Source: Castellaniella sp049671645 (GTDB lineage Bacteria; Pseudomonadota; Gammaproteobacteria; Burkholderiales; Burkholderiaceae_B). Taken from it: DNA of 64,000 nt. Both the position numbers and the translations under genes were made by a program. Below, piece by piece: positions 7,375 through 15,181 of the stretch; the stretch's first letter is position 1; the number at the start of each line of letters is the position of its first letter. The stretch is from positions 248,001 through 312,000 of the forward strand of contig NZ_JBATVG010000014.1 of NCBI RefSeq assembly GCF_049671645.1. Direction: 5' to 3'. Below the pieces are notes generated by a model. That model was not told the origin of the DNA. It made no database searches and saw only the letters and a program-made list of their open reading frames with translations.

Positions 7375-9399
7375 ATGACGCGACCTATTTCCACCCTGCC
7401 CGATACCCTGATCAGCCAGATCGCCGCCGGCGAGGTCATCGAACGGCCCGCTTCCGTGCTGAAGGAATTGCTGGAAAACGCCCTGGACGCAGGCGCCCGG
7501 GCCATCGAGGTCAGACTGGACGGCGGCGGCATCCGGCGCATCCTGGTGGCCGACGACGGCCACGGCATCCCCCGAGACCAACTGACGCTGGCCCTGCAGC
7601 AACATGCGACCAGCAAGATCACGTCCCTGGCCGAACTGGAATCCGTCGCCACCATGGGCTTTCGGGGCGAGGCGCTGGCGTCGATTGCCTCTGTGGCGCA
7701 ACTGACGCTCAGTTCCCGCACCGCGGATGCGGATCAGGCCTGGCAGATCGGTCCGGGGCAGCGGGAGCCCGTCCCCGCCGCCGGCCCCGCCGGCACGCGG
7801 GTGGACATGCGCCAATTGTTCGACCACATCCCGGCCCGCCGTAAATTCCTGCGGTCCGACGCCACCGAGTACGGTCACTGCCTGGATGCGGTGGAACGCA
7901 TCGCCCTGGCCCACCCGGAAGTCGCCCTGCGGATTTTTCATAACGACAAGCCCCAGCGCAACTGGCCGGCTACCGACATCCAGGGCCGGATCCGCGACGT
8001 GCTGGGGGCGGAGTTCCAGGCCCAGAGCCTGCCGGTCTCGGCGGAACAGGGCCTGATCACCCTGGAAGGCTGCATCACCCGCCCGACCTTCGCCCGGGCC
8101 CGCGCCGATCGGCAGTATCTATACGTCAACGGCCGCTACGTGCGCGACCGGACCGTATCGCACGCCGTGCGCCAGGCCTATGCCGATGTGCTGCACGGCG
8201 ACCGGCAGCCCGCATATGTGCTGTTCCTCAGCCTGGACCCCGCGGGGGTGGACGTGAACGTGCACCCCGCCAAAAGCGAAGTCCGCTTCCGCGACAGCGG
8301 GGCGGTGCACCGCTACGTGGCGCAATCGCTGGGACAGGCGCTGGCGCAGCGCGGCGGCACGGCGGGCGAGGCAGCCGACACGCCGCCGGCCCCCAGCAGC
8401 GGCGACGCCCTGCGCCCCGACAGCGGCTCGCAGGCCGCCGGCCTTGGGCAGCCCACCCGGCAAGGCGCTGGGGAGCCCCCCTCCATGCCAGGCTACGGCG
8501 TCGACGGCCGCGATGCATCCGGACTCACGCGCAGCCTGGCGGGCCAAGCCGCATTTGCGCCTCCGGCGCCCTCTCAGGCACGCGGCCGGGAGCGTTATCC
8601 GGGCCAGATTCCGGTGCAGCAGCGCTTCGCCCTGCATGATTCGGGCCCCGCCCAGGATTGGCGCACGCTGTATCGGCCCCTGGATCCAGCCGACCCGCTC
8701 CGGCCCGCGTCCGTTGCCGAAGGCAATCCGCCGGAGGCATTCCCCCGCACGGGCGGGACGCCCGCGCACATCGCGCCGATCGGCCTGCCCCCGGCCGCGG
8801 CGGCCGCCGCCGGCGACCTGCCGCTGGGCCTGGCCCTGGGCCAGCTGCACGGCATCTACATCCTGGCGCAGAACGCGCGGGGACTGATTCTGGTGGACAT
8901 GCACGCCGCCCACGAACGCGTGGTGTACGAACGCCTGAAGGGCGCGCTGGACGAAGCCCCCCTGCCCGCCCAGGATCTGCTGGTGCCGGTGGTGTTCACG
9001 GCGACGGAAACCCAGGTGGCCGTCGCCCAGGACCATCAGGACATGCTGGACGGGCTGGGGCTGCGCATCCGCGCCACCGGCCCGGCATCGCTGGCGGTGC
9101 GGGCCGTGCCCGCCCTGCTGGCCCAGGGCGACATCGAATCCCTGGCGCGCGGCGTGCTGGCCGATATGGAACGATTCGGCCAGTCGGCCCGCCTGACCGA
9201 ACAGCGCAACGAACTGCTGTCCACCATGGCCTGCCACGGCGCGATCCGCGCCAACCGCCGCCTGACGCTGGACGAAATGAACGCCCTGCTGCGCCAGATG
9301 GAACGCACCGAACGCGCCGACCAGTGCAACCATGGCCGCCCGACCTGGTTCCAGTGGAGCCTGTCCGACCTGGACAAGCTGTTCATGCGGGGGCAGTAA
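7375..9399 (+). CDS. mutL: DNA mismatch repair protein MutL
   Basis: Mismatch-repair ATPase and endonuclease that links MutS recognition to strand incision. The 674-residue protein has the GHKL ATPase domain with IAAGEVIERPASVLKELLEN (catalytic Glu31), DDGHGI and GFRGEALASI. A low-complexity Pro/Gly/Ala linker (about 335-480) follows, then a C-terminal dimerisation and endonuclease domain. The latter carries DMHAAHERVVYE (Asp508 onward), a DxHA(x)2E(x)4E motif, plus ACHGAIRANR and CNHGRPTW (Cys651). This predicts a nicking MutL, as expected in bacteria lacking MutH. The start at 7375 is placed by homology; upstream sequence in frame is not MutL-like. Confidence 0.97.
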   Translation: MTRPISTLPDTLISQIAAGEVIERPASVLKELLENALDAGARAIEVRLDGGGIRRILVADDGHGIPRDQLTLALQQHATSKITSLAELESVATMGFRGEALASIASVAQLTLSSRTADADQAWQIGPGQREPVPAAGPAGTRVDMRQLFDHIPARRKFLRSDATEYGHCLDAVERIALAHPEVALRIFHNDKPQRNWPATDIQGRIRDVLGAEFQAQSLPVSAEQGLITLEGCITRPTFARARADRQYLYVNGRYVRDRTVSHAVRQAYADVLHGDRQPAYVLFLSLDPAGVDVNVHPAKSEVRFRDSGAVHRYVAQSLGQALAQRGGTAGEAADTPPAPSSGDALRPDSGSQAAGLGQPTRQGAGEPPSMPGYGVDGRDASGLTRSLAGQAAFAPPAPSQARGRERYPGQIPVQQRFALHDSGPAQDWRTLYRPLDPADPLRPASVAEGNPPEAFPRTGGTPAHIAPIGLPPAAAAAAGDLPLGLALGQLHGIYILAQNARGLILVDMHAAHERVVYERLKGALDEAPLPAQDLLVPVVFTATETQVAVAQDHQDMLDGLGLRIRATGPASLAVRAVPALLAQGDIESLARGVLADMERFGQSARLTEQRNELLSTMACHGAIRANRRLTLDEMNALLRQMERTERADQCNHGRPTWFQWSLSDLDKLFMRGQ

Positions 9400-9428
9400 G
9401 CCGCCATCCCGACACCACGCCAGTCATT

Positions 9429-9448
9429 GGTGTTACTCTAGTAGCACC
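9429..9448. promoter_or_regulatory. Operator palindrome upstream of the ParD-like antitoxin
   Basis: GGTGTTACT (9429-9437) and AGTAGCACC (9440-9448) are inverted repeats matching at 8 of 9 positions around a CT centre. A weak -35/-10 pair (TTACTC at 9433, TCTATT at 9456, 17 nt apart) overlaps it. This fits autorepression by the ribbon-helix-helix antitoxin, whose gene starts 30 nt downstream. Confidence 0.6.
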
Positions 9449-9478
9449 AGATCGCTCTATTTCTATTGCGTGCCGCCC

Positions 9479-9763
9479 ATGACCACTACCTCGCTCAAGC
9501 TGTCCGACGCGCTCAAGACCCGCGCTATTCACGCCGCTCGGGAATTGGGCATGACGCCGCATGCCTTCATGGTGTCCGCCATCGAACAGGCGGCTGTCTC
9601 GACCGAGCAGCGGGCGCAATTCCTGGCGCAAGCCAAAGCCGCCCGCCAGCAGATGCTGGACACCGGGCTGGGCTACGCCGCCGACGATGTCCACGCCTAT
9701 CTGCGGGAACGCGCTGCGGGCGGGCCCGCCATGCGGCCCAAGGCGCATCCGTGGCGACCCTGA
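9479..9763 (+). CDS. ParD/CopG-like ribbon-helix-helix antitoxin
   Basis: Predicted antitoxin and transcriptional autorepressor of a type II toxin-antitoxin pair. The 94-residue protein has an N-terminal ribbon-helix-helix (TTTSLKLSDALKTRAIHAA, then LGMTPHAFMVSAIEQAA) and a C-terminal, probably disordered toxin-binding tail (LGYAADDVHAYLRERAAGG). The ATG at 9479 is the first start that begins with the DNA-binding strand. It overlaps the downstream ParE-like gene by 13 nt and has an upstream palindrome suited to dimer-of-dimers binding. It is wedged between mutL and miaA, otherwise housekeeping genes. Confidence 0.85.
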   Translation: MTTTSLKLSDALKTRAIHAARELGMTPHAFMVSAIEQAAVSTEQRAQFLAQAKAARQQMLDTGLGYAADDVHAYLRERAAGGPAMRPKAHPWRP

Positions 9764-10047
9764 GCTACGCCGACCAGGCCCTGCAAGACCTGGAGCGCCT
9801 GACGGACTTTCTACTGGACACAGCCCCTTCGGCCGCCCATGACACAGTGGATCTGATCATCGAGGCAGTTTCAATTTTGCAGCATCATCCATTGATCGGC
9901 CGTACCGTGGATCCCGATCTGCGGGAGTTGGTCATTTCCCGGGGGAACACCGGCTACGTTGCGCTATACAGCTATGAATACCCCACCGATGCCATCCTGA
10001 TTCTGACCATCCGCCATCAACGAGAAGCCGGCTATCCCGCGGCCTGA
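9751..10047 (+). CDS. ParE/RelE superfamily toxin
   Basis: Predicted toxin partner of the antitoxin at 9479-9763. ParE-type toxins poison DNA gyrase and RelE-type toxins cut mRNA; sequence alone does not decide between them here. The 98-residue product shows the superfamily pattern: an N-terminal strand (VATLSYADQALQDLERLTDFL), a helical hairpin, the core ILQHHPLIGRTVDPDLRELVI and the C-terminal strand pair YVALYSYEY..AILILTIRHQREAGY. It begins with a GTG at 9751 inside the antitoxin gene, so translation is coupled. Confidence in the toxin class is high, in the target low. Confidence 0.82.
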   Translation: MATLSYADQALQDLERLTDFLLDTAPSAAHDTVDLIIEAVSILQHHPLIGRTVDPDLRELVISRGNTGYVALYSYEYPTDAILILTIRHQREAGYPAA

Positions 10048-10107
10048 CAGCCGATGGCCTGCACAGACCGATCTCCCAATCCATCACGCACCGTCGTATT
10101 ACACCCC

Positions 10108-11055
10108 GTGAACCCAAGTCATCCTCCTTTGCTGATCTGCCTGGCCGGCCCGACAGCGTCGGGCAAGTCGGCAGCGTCGATGGCGCTGGCGCGGCGCTGG
10201 CCGGTCGAACTCATCGTCATGGATTCGGCCACCATCTACCGGGGCATGGACATCGGCACGGCCAAGCCCAGCCCCCGGGAACAGGCGCAGATCCCCCACC
10301 ACCTGCTGGACATCCGCGATCCCGCGCAATCGTATTCGGCGGCGGAATTCGCGCGCGACGCGGCGGCGCTGGCGCGGGACATCCGCAGCCGGGGGCGCAT
10401 CCCGATCCTGTGCGGCGGCACCATGCTGTATTACAAAGCGCTGCGTGAAGGACTGAACGAGCTGCCCGGCGCGGATCCGGCGATCCGCCAGGCCCTGGAC
10501 GAAGAGGCCCGGGAACGCGGCTGGCCGGCGCTGCACGCGGAATTGGCCCGGGTGGACCCGGCCACCGCGGCCCGGCTGGCGCCCAATGACAGCCAGCGTC
10601 TGCAACGCGCCCTGGAGATCTGGCGTGGCAGCGGCCGTCCCATGAGCGACTGGCTGGCCCGGCCCCCGCAGCCGGTGCTGCCGGGATGGAACTTCCTGAC
10701 GATCAGTCTGGAACCATCGGACCGGTCCGTGCTGCATGCCAGGATCGCTCAGCGGTATCAGGCCATGATCGGCGCGGGGCTGCTGGACGAAGTGCGCGCG
10801 CTGCACGGCCGTCCCGACCTGCATCCCGGGCTGCCATCCATCCGCTGCGTGGGCTACCGCCAGCTCTGGGACCATCTGGACGGGCGCGTGTCCCTGGACC
10901 AGGCCATCGAGCAGGCCATCGCCGCCACCCGGCAATTGGCCAAGCGCCAGATCACCTGGCTGCGGTCGCTGCCGCAGCGCGTCAGTGTGGACTGCCTGTC
11001 GGATCGGGCCGTGGAGCACGTTGCCGAACAGTGCGCGCGGGCTCTGGACGGCTGA
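10108..11055 (+). CDS. miaA: tRNA dimethylallyltransferase MiaA
   Basis: Transfers a dimethylallyl group to N6 of A37 in tRNAs reading UNN codons, the first step to ms2i6A. The 315-residue protein has the P-loop AGPTASGKSAASMALA near residue 14, the DSATIYRGMDIGTAKPS substrate loop, PHHLLDIRDPAQSYSAAEF, and IRCVGYRQLWDHLDG late in the chain. The GTG at 10108 puts the P-loop at the usual distance from the N terminus; an ATG at 10054 would add 18 residues without family resemblance. It follows mutL as in many proteobacteria, but with a toxin-antitoxin pair inserted between them. Confidence 0.95.
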   Translation: MNPSHPPLLICLAGPTASGKSAASMALARRWPVELIVMDSATIYRGMDIGTAKPSPREQAQIPHHLLDIRDPAQSYSAAEFARDAAALARDIRSRGRIPILCGGTMLYYKALREGLNELPGADPAIRQALDEEARERGWPALHAELARVDPATAARLAPNDSQRLQRALEIWRGSGRPMSDWLARPPQPVLPGWNFLTISLEPSDRSVLHARIAQRYQAMIGAGLLDEVRALHGRPDLHPGLPSIRCVGYRQLWDHLDGRVSLDQAIEQAIAATRQLAKRQITWLRSLPQRVSVDCLSDRAVEHVAEQCARALDG

Positions 11056-11101
11056 AGACCGGATTCATCGCGCGCCGGTCCGGGACGACGATCCCCGCCC
11101 C

Positions 11102-11701
11102 TCAGGCGAGCCAACGATGCGCTGCCAGCCATCGCCCCAACTCATTGTCATTGGCGACCTGAAGCTTGCTGAAGATGTTCGCGCGGTGCGTTTCGACCGA
11201 ACGGGGGCTGCAGGGCGGCGACAGCAGGCGGGCGATCTCCTTGTTGGGATGGCCTGAACCCACCAGGTGGGCGACCTCCCGTTCGCGGGGAGTGAGGTCG
11301 TGCCACTGGTGCTGAGCCGTCGCGCGGGCCCGCGCCTCGGCCAGCGCGCCGGGCAGCTTCTGCAACAACTGCTGCGTCTCGGGCTTGACCACCCAATCGT
11401 AGGCGCCCTTGCGCACGGCCTCCAGCGCGGTCGGAATGTCGCCGTGGCCCGACAGGAACAGCGTGACCAGGGGGCTATGGGCGCTTTCCAGGCGATCGAA
11501 CACGCCCAGACCGCTCAAGCCCCCAAGCCGCAGGTCCAGGATGACGCAGCCGGGCTGCTGAAGGTCGACGCCGGCCAGGAATTCCTCGCCCGAACTGAAC
11601 GACTGCACGGCGACGCCCTGTGAAAAGAGCAGCAGGAGCAACGATCGGCGCAAGGCCTCATCGTCGTCGACGACATAAAGCGTCAGAGGACTGTCGGTCA
11701 T
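11102..11701 (-). CDS. FixJ/DctR-type response regulator
   Basis: Response regulator paired with the adjacent histidine kinase, probably controlling C4-dicarboxylate or related organic-acid uptake like Rhodobacter DctR. The 199-residue protein has a receiver domain (acidic Asp12/Asp13, phospho-acceptor Asp56 in CVILDLRLGG, Ser84, Lys106) and a LuxR-type helix-turn-helix (LTPREREVAHLVGSG, NKEIARLL, RSVETHRANIFSKL). The turn of the HTH reads LLSPPCSPRSVE, about two residues longer than the usual LGISxRTVE pattern, and stays in frame. Its start overlaps the kinase stop (ATGA), so the two are co-translated. It also lacks the AAA+ domain of DctD. Confidence 0.9.
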   Translation of the reverse strand: MTDSPLTLYVVDDDEALRRSLLLLLFSQGVAVQSFSSGEEFLAGVDLQQPGCVILDLRLGGLSGLGVFDRLESAHSPLVTLFLSGHGDIPTALEAVRKGAYDWVVKPETQQLLQKLPGALAEARARATAQHQWHDLTPREREVAHLVGSGHPNKEIARLLSPPCSPRSVETHRANIFSKLQVANDNELGRWLAAHRWLA

Positions 11702-13434
11702 GATTCTATGGGCAGCGAAAAAGTGAAGGCCGCTCCGCCCTCGGCGGGACGGGTGATTGTGATCTGTCCGCCATGGGCTTCCACAATGGTGCGGCAGATA
11801 TTGAGCCCCAGGCCCAGGCCTTCGGCCCGGGTGCTGAAAAAAGGCGTGAAGATCCGGTCCGCCTGCTCCGCATCGACGCCCGGCCCCCGGTCAGCCACCG
11901 TGACTTCCACGACATTTTCGCGGCGGCGCGTGGAAATGACCACCTGGCGCCTGGCGGCAGGCAGATCGTGCATCGCCTGGATGGCATTCTGGACCAGGTT
12001 CACCAGCACCTGTTCCAGCAATACGGAATCCCCTCGCACCCCCGGCGGATCGTCCATGAGCCGCATCGAGCAGGAGGCCCGGGCGCGTTTCAGATCGGGA
12101 GCCAGCAGCGCATACGCATGGACGGCGCACGCATTGATGTCGATGGGGGCGTAATTGGCCTGCTTCGGGTTGATGAAGGCCCGCACCCGCTTGACGATGT
12201 CGCTGGCCCGGCCGGACTGTTCGACGATCCCGTCCAATGCCGTCACCAGCATGTCCTGCTGACCGCTTTCGACCAGTGCCCGGGCCGCCACGGCGAAATT
12301 CGACACCGCCATGAGCGGCTGATTGAGCTCATGCGCCAGGGTCGAAGCCATTTCGCCGACACTGGCCAGACGGGCGCTGACCTGAAGCTGCCGCTCCTGC
12401 TCGTGCTGGCGCGCCTCCGCGGCGCGCTCCAGTTCGACCTGGCGCCTTTCCGCATAGCGCTTCTTGCGCTGACGCCAGTACAGGGTGCCCAGCAACGCCA
12501 CGATGGCGATGAGCCCCGCAATGATCCGCGCCCGTTGGCGCGCCTCGAGCACTTTGCGCAAGTCCCCTGTGACGGTCAACGTCCAGCCGAACTCGGGCAG
12601 CTCCGTCCGGAACGCAAGCAGGTCTCTCATGCGACCGCCCGCCTCGGCAAGCAGCCGGGGGCCGGGCAGTTCATCCGACTGTTCGATCCGCCACGGCAGG
12701 GGAGCGAAACCCGCGCGCGCGCTGTACTGATCGTGCTCGCGGATCCACGCCAGGTCGGCCGCCGTCAGCGTCCGTTCGCGGCGATAGAGCCAGTCCGCGA
12801 CCGAGCTCAGGAATACGATGCCGCGGCGATCCTGCAGGACGACGGGATCGGCATCGGCCGACCAGGCCCGCTGCAGGCGCTCCAGCCCGAGCTTGACGAC
12901 CCCGACGCCGATGATGCGCCCGCCATCCCGGATGGGTTCGGCAATGAACAGGCCCGGCCTGCCGGTCGTCAGGCCCACGCCGTAAAAGAGGCCGCGCTCG
13001 CCTTTCATGGCGTCCTCGAAATAGGGGCGCTGCCGATAGGACTGCCCGACGAAGCTGTCGGCCGTGTCCCAGTTGCTGGCCGCGAGCGTCAGGCCCTGAG
13101 CATCCACGACGTAGAGGGCTTCGGCCTGCGTGTGGCGCTGCAAATCGGCCAGATAGCGGTTCACCGCATCCGCCGGCCCTGGCGAAGGCCGCAGCAGCAG
13201 GGCCTGCACGGCCGGCTGCCGGGCCATGACATAAGGCAGGTCGCTGTAGCGATCGACGATGCCGCGCAGCGCCAACGTATAAGCCTCGGACGCCTGGCGC
13301 AACCGCAAGGCCGTCGCATGCAGTTCCTGTTGCCAGGCCCAGTGACCGGCCCCGATGACCAGCAGCGCGCTCACGATCGCGGCAATGCCCCAGCGCCAGA
13401 AACGCAGGGCCCTGTGATGGCTCTTGGGTGTCAT
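11698..13434 (-). CDS. DctB/DctS-like sensor histidine kinase
   Basis: Membrane sensor kinase probably detecting a C4-dicarboxylate or similar acid in the periplasm. The 578-residue protein has TM1 (about 14-34), a double-PDC (dCache) periplasmic domain, TM2 (about 303-320), a charged coiled-coil linker, then HisKA and HATPase_c. The first PDC carries ASNWDTADSFVGQSYRQRPYF in two blocks, closely resembling the DctB succinate-binding loop. The phospho-acceptor is His368 in LASVGEMASTLAHELNQPL; the N box is VNLVQNAIQAM and glycine boxes DRGPGVD and GLGLGLNIC follow. The start at 13434 has CGGAG 8 nt upstream. It is divergent from an organic-acid symporter, its likely target. Confidence 0.93.
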   Translation of the reverse strand: MTPKSHHRALRFWRWGIAAIVSALLVIGAGHWAWQQELHATALRLRQASEAYTLALRGIVDRYSDLPYVMARQPAVQALLLRPSPGPADAVNRYLADLQRHTQAEALYVVDAQGLTLAASNWDTADSFVGQSYRQRPYFEDAMKGERGLFYGVGLTTGRPGLFIAEPIRDGGRIIGVGVVKLGLERLQRAWSADADPVVLQDRRGIVFLSSVADWLYRRERTLTAADLAWIREHDQYSARAGFAPLPWRIEQSDELPGPRLLAEAGGRMRDLLAFRTELPEFGWTLTVTGDLRKVLEARQRARIIAGLIAIVALLGTLYWRQRKKRYAERRQVELERAAEARQHEQERQLQVSARLASVGEMASTLAHELNQPLMAVSNFAVAARALVESGQQDMLVTALDGIVEQSGRASDIVKRVRAFINPKQANYAPIDINACAVHAYALLAPDLKRARASCSMRLMDDPPGVRGDSVLLEQVLVNLVQNAIQAMHDLPAARRQVVISTRRRENVVEVTVADRGPGVDAEQADRIFTPFFSTRAEGLGLGLNICRTIVEAHGGQITITRPAEGGAAFTFSLPIES

Positions 13435-13494
13435 GTGGTGTGCTCCGACGCCAACGATAGCACGGCTCCGGGCGCGATTTCCCAAGGCGTTCTG

Positions 13495-13506
13495 CGTAGT
13501 TTTACG
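13495..13506. promoter_or_regulatory. Candidate DctR-like operator
   Basis: CGTA-GTTT-TACG is a perfect short inverted repeat in the 236-bp divergent region between the sensor kinase and the symporter. Dimeric FixJ/LuxR-type regulators bind such spaced repeats. Its position about 165 nt upstream of the symporter start fits activation of that gene, but the site is inferred only from symmetry and location. Confidence 0.35.
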
Positions 13507-13670
13507 GAGCCGGCGGCGGTGGATGATCCGGATGCGGGGAAGCTCGCATTGCCCGAAACTCGGGTCACAACAGCCTCCCTGCCCGCCCCGCCCGGCGGAC
13601 GCAGGGCAACCACATGAACGTCAGGAGACGGACCCCATGCGCAATGGGGGCGCCCCCAAGGAGATCAGAC

Positions 13671-15029
13671 ATGGCAATTGCCGCGAACCCGGTCAGGCCG
13701 GGCGACACGCACATCCACACGAAGCCGGAAGCCGCACAGGAGCGGTCGACAGGGAAAGTCATCAAGTCGATTTTCGCCGCATCCAGCGGCAACCTGGTCG
13801 AATGGTTCGACTTCTACACCTACGCATTCTTCAGCGTGTATTTCGCCGAGCAGTTCTTCACGGGCGTCAACCAGACGGTGGCGTTCATGCAGGCGGCAGG
13901 CGTGTTCTTCATCGGCTTTCTCATGCGCCCGGTGGGCGGCTATCTGTTCGGCCGCATGTCCGACCGCTATGGCCGCAAGCACGCCATGGTGGTCTCTATC
14001 ATCATGATGGGCCTGGGTTCCCTGGGCGTGGCCGTGCTGCCGACCGCCGCGACCGCGGGCAGCCTCGCGCCGGCGCTGCTGATCCTCATGCGCTGCATCC
14101 AGGGGATTTCCGTCGGAGGCGAATACGGCTCCACCGCCACCTACATGTCCGAGATCGCCCAGCCGGGCCGCCGCGGCTTCTTTTCTTCGTTCCAATACGT
14201 GACGCTCATCGGCGGCCAGCTCCTGGCCAGCCTGCTGGCCGTCATCATGACGCACACGCTGGGCAGCGAGCAGATCTCCGCCGGCTGGTGGCGCCTGCCT
14301 TTCGCGATCGGCGCCGTCGCCGCGCTGGTGTCGCTCTGGCTGCGCTCGGGGCTGGAGGAAACCACCACGGCCAAGGAGCGCAACCGGTCCGGATCCGGCG
14401 CCTTCAAGGAAGTACTGCGTTACCCGCGAGCCTTCTGGATCGTGCTGGGCATCACCTGCATCGGGTCGCTGGCCTTCTACGTGTTCACGACCTACATGCA
14501 GAAGTACCTGATCAACACCGCCGGCCTGAGCAAAGGCCTGGTCGCGGAGATCATGACGGTCTGCCTGCTCATCTTCATGCTGCTGCAGCCGCTCGTGGGC
14601 ATGATTTCGGATCGCATCGGACGCAAGAATTCCATGATCATTTTCGCCATCGGCATGATCATCCTGCCGGTACCGCTGCTCGCCGCCATCGGCGCACAGC
14701 AATCCCCCCTGATCGTGGGTCTCCTGATCCTGCTGGCCATGGTGTTCGTCAGCTTCTACACCTCGATTTCCGGGATCGTGAAGGCCGAAATGTTCCCCGC
14801 GCACGTCCGCGGCCTGGGCGTGGGCTTCACCTACGCCATCGGTAATTCGCTGTTCGGCGGCTCCGCCGAATATGTCGCGCTGTTCATGAAGAACCATGGC
14901 ATCGGCAACGTCTTTCCCTGGTACATGATGGCGGTGGCGGCGCTGGGCATGGTGGCGATTCTGTCGATGCACGACAACCGGCATCATTCAACGCTGGACA
15001 ACCCCGACGGCAGCGCATACGGCCGCTGA
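13671..15029 (+). CDS. MFS metabolite:H+ symporter (KgtP-like)
   Basis: Inner-membrane proton symporter of the MHS family, which takes up alpha-ketoglutarate, citrate, proline/betaine or related compounds. The 452-residue, 12-helix protein shows the family start GNLVEWFDFYTYAFFSVYFA, the loop 2-3 motif GRMSDRYGRKHAM (about 100-112), RCIQGISVGGEYGST, and the second-half loop ISDRIGRKNSM. The ATG at 13671 has an AAGGAG 7 nt upstream; an upstream ATG at 13614 is less likely. Divergence from a DctS/DctR-like system suggests a dicarboxylate substrate induced by that sensor. The exact substrate cannot be read from sequence. Confidence 0.93.
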   Translation: MAIAANPVRPGDTHIHTKPEAAQERSTGKVIKSIFAASSGNLVEWFDFYTYAFFSVYFAEQFFTGVNQTVAFMQAAGVFFIGFLMRPVGGYLFGRMSDRYGRKHAMVVSIIMMGLGSLGVAVLPTAATAGSLAPALLILMRCIQGISVGGEYGSTATYMSEIAQPGRRGFFSSFQYVTLIGGQLLASLLAVIMTHTLGSEQISAGWWRLPFAIGAVAALVSLWLRSGLEETTTAKERNRSGSGAFKEVLRYPRAFWIVLGITCIGSLAFYVFTTYMQKYLINTAGLSKGLVAEIMTVCLLIFMLLQPLVGMISDRIGRKNSMIIFAIGMIILPVPLLAAIGAQQSPLIVGLLILLAMVFVSFYTSISGIVKAEMFPAHVRGLGVGFTYAIGNSLFGGSAEYVALFMKNHGIGNVFPWYMMAVAALGMVAILSMHDNRHHSTLDNPDGSAYGR

Positions 15030-15072
15030 CGGGCCTTGCGCCGGCCGGCGCTTATTTGCATGCCCGATGAAA

Positions 15073-15108
15073 ACGCCCCTCCAGGGCCATGAAGCCCTGG
15101 AGGGGCGT
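15073..15108. terminator. Bidirectional terminator between the symporter and purM
   Basis: A perfect 15-bp stem (15073-15087 with 15094-15108, arms ACGCCCCTCCAGGGC and its complement) has a CATGAA loop. It sits between convergent genes and would stop both transcripts. T tracts are short. Confidence 0.8.
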
Positions 15109-15181
15109 TGTCCGTCCATCGCGCGACGGGCTGCCCCGGCCGGGCGTCCGGGCAGTCCGGCCCGCCGAGGGAGCGGCCGGT

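Noticed and set aside
11773..13617. Long plus-strand frame antisense to the sensor kinase
   Set aside because: The kinase carries all histidine-kinase motifs in order; the antisense frame carries none.
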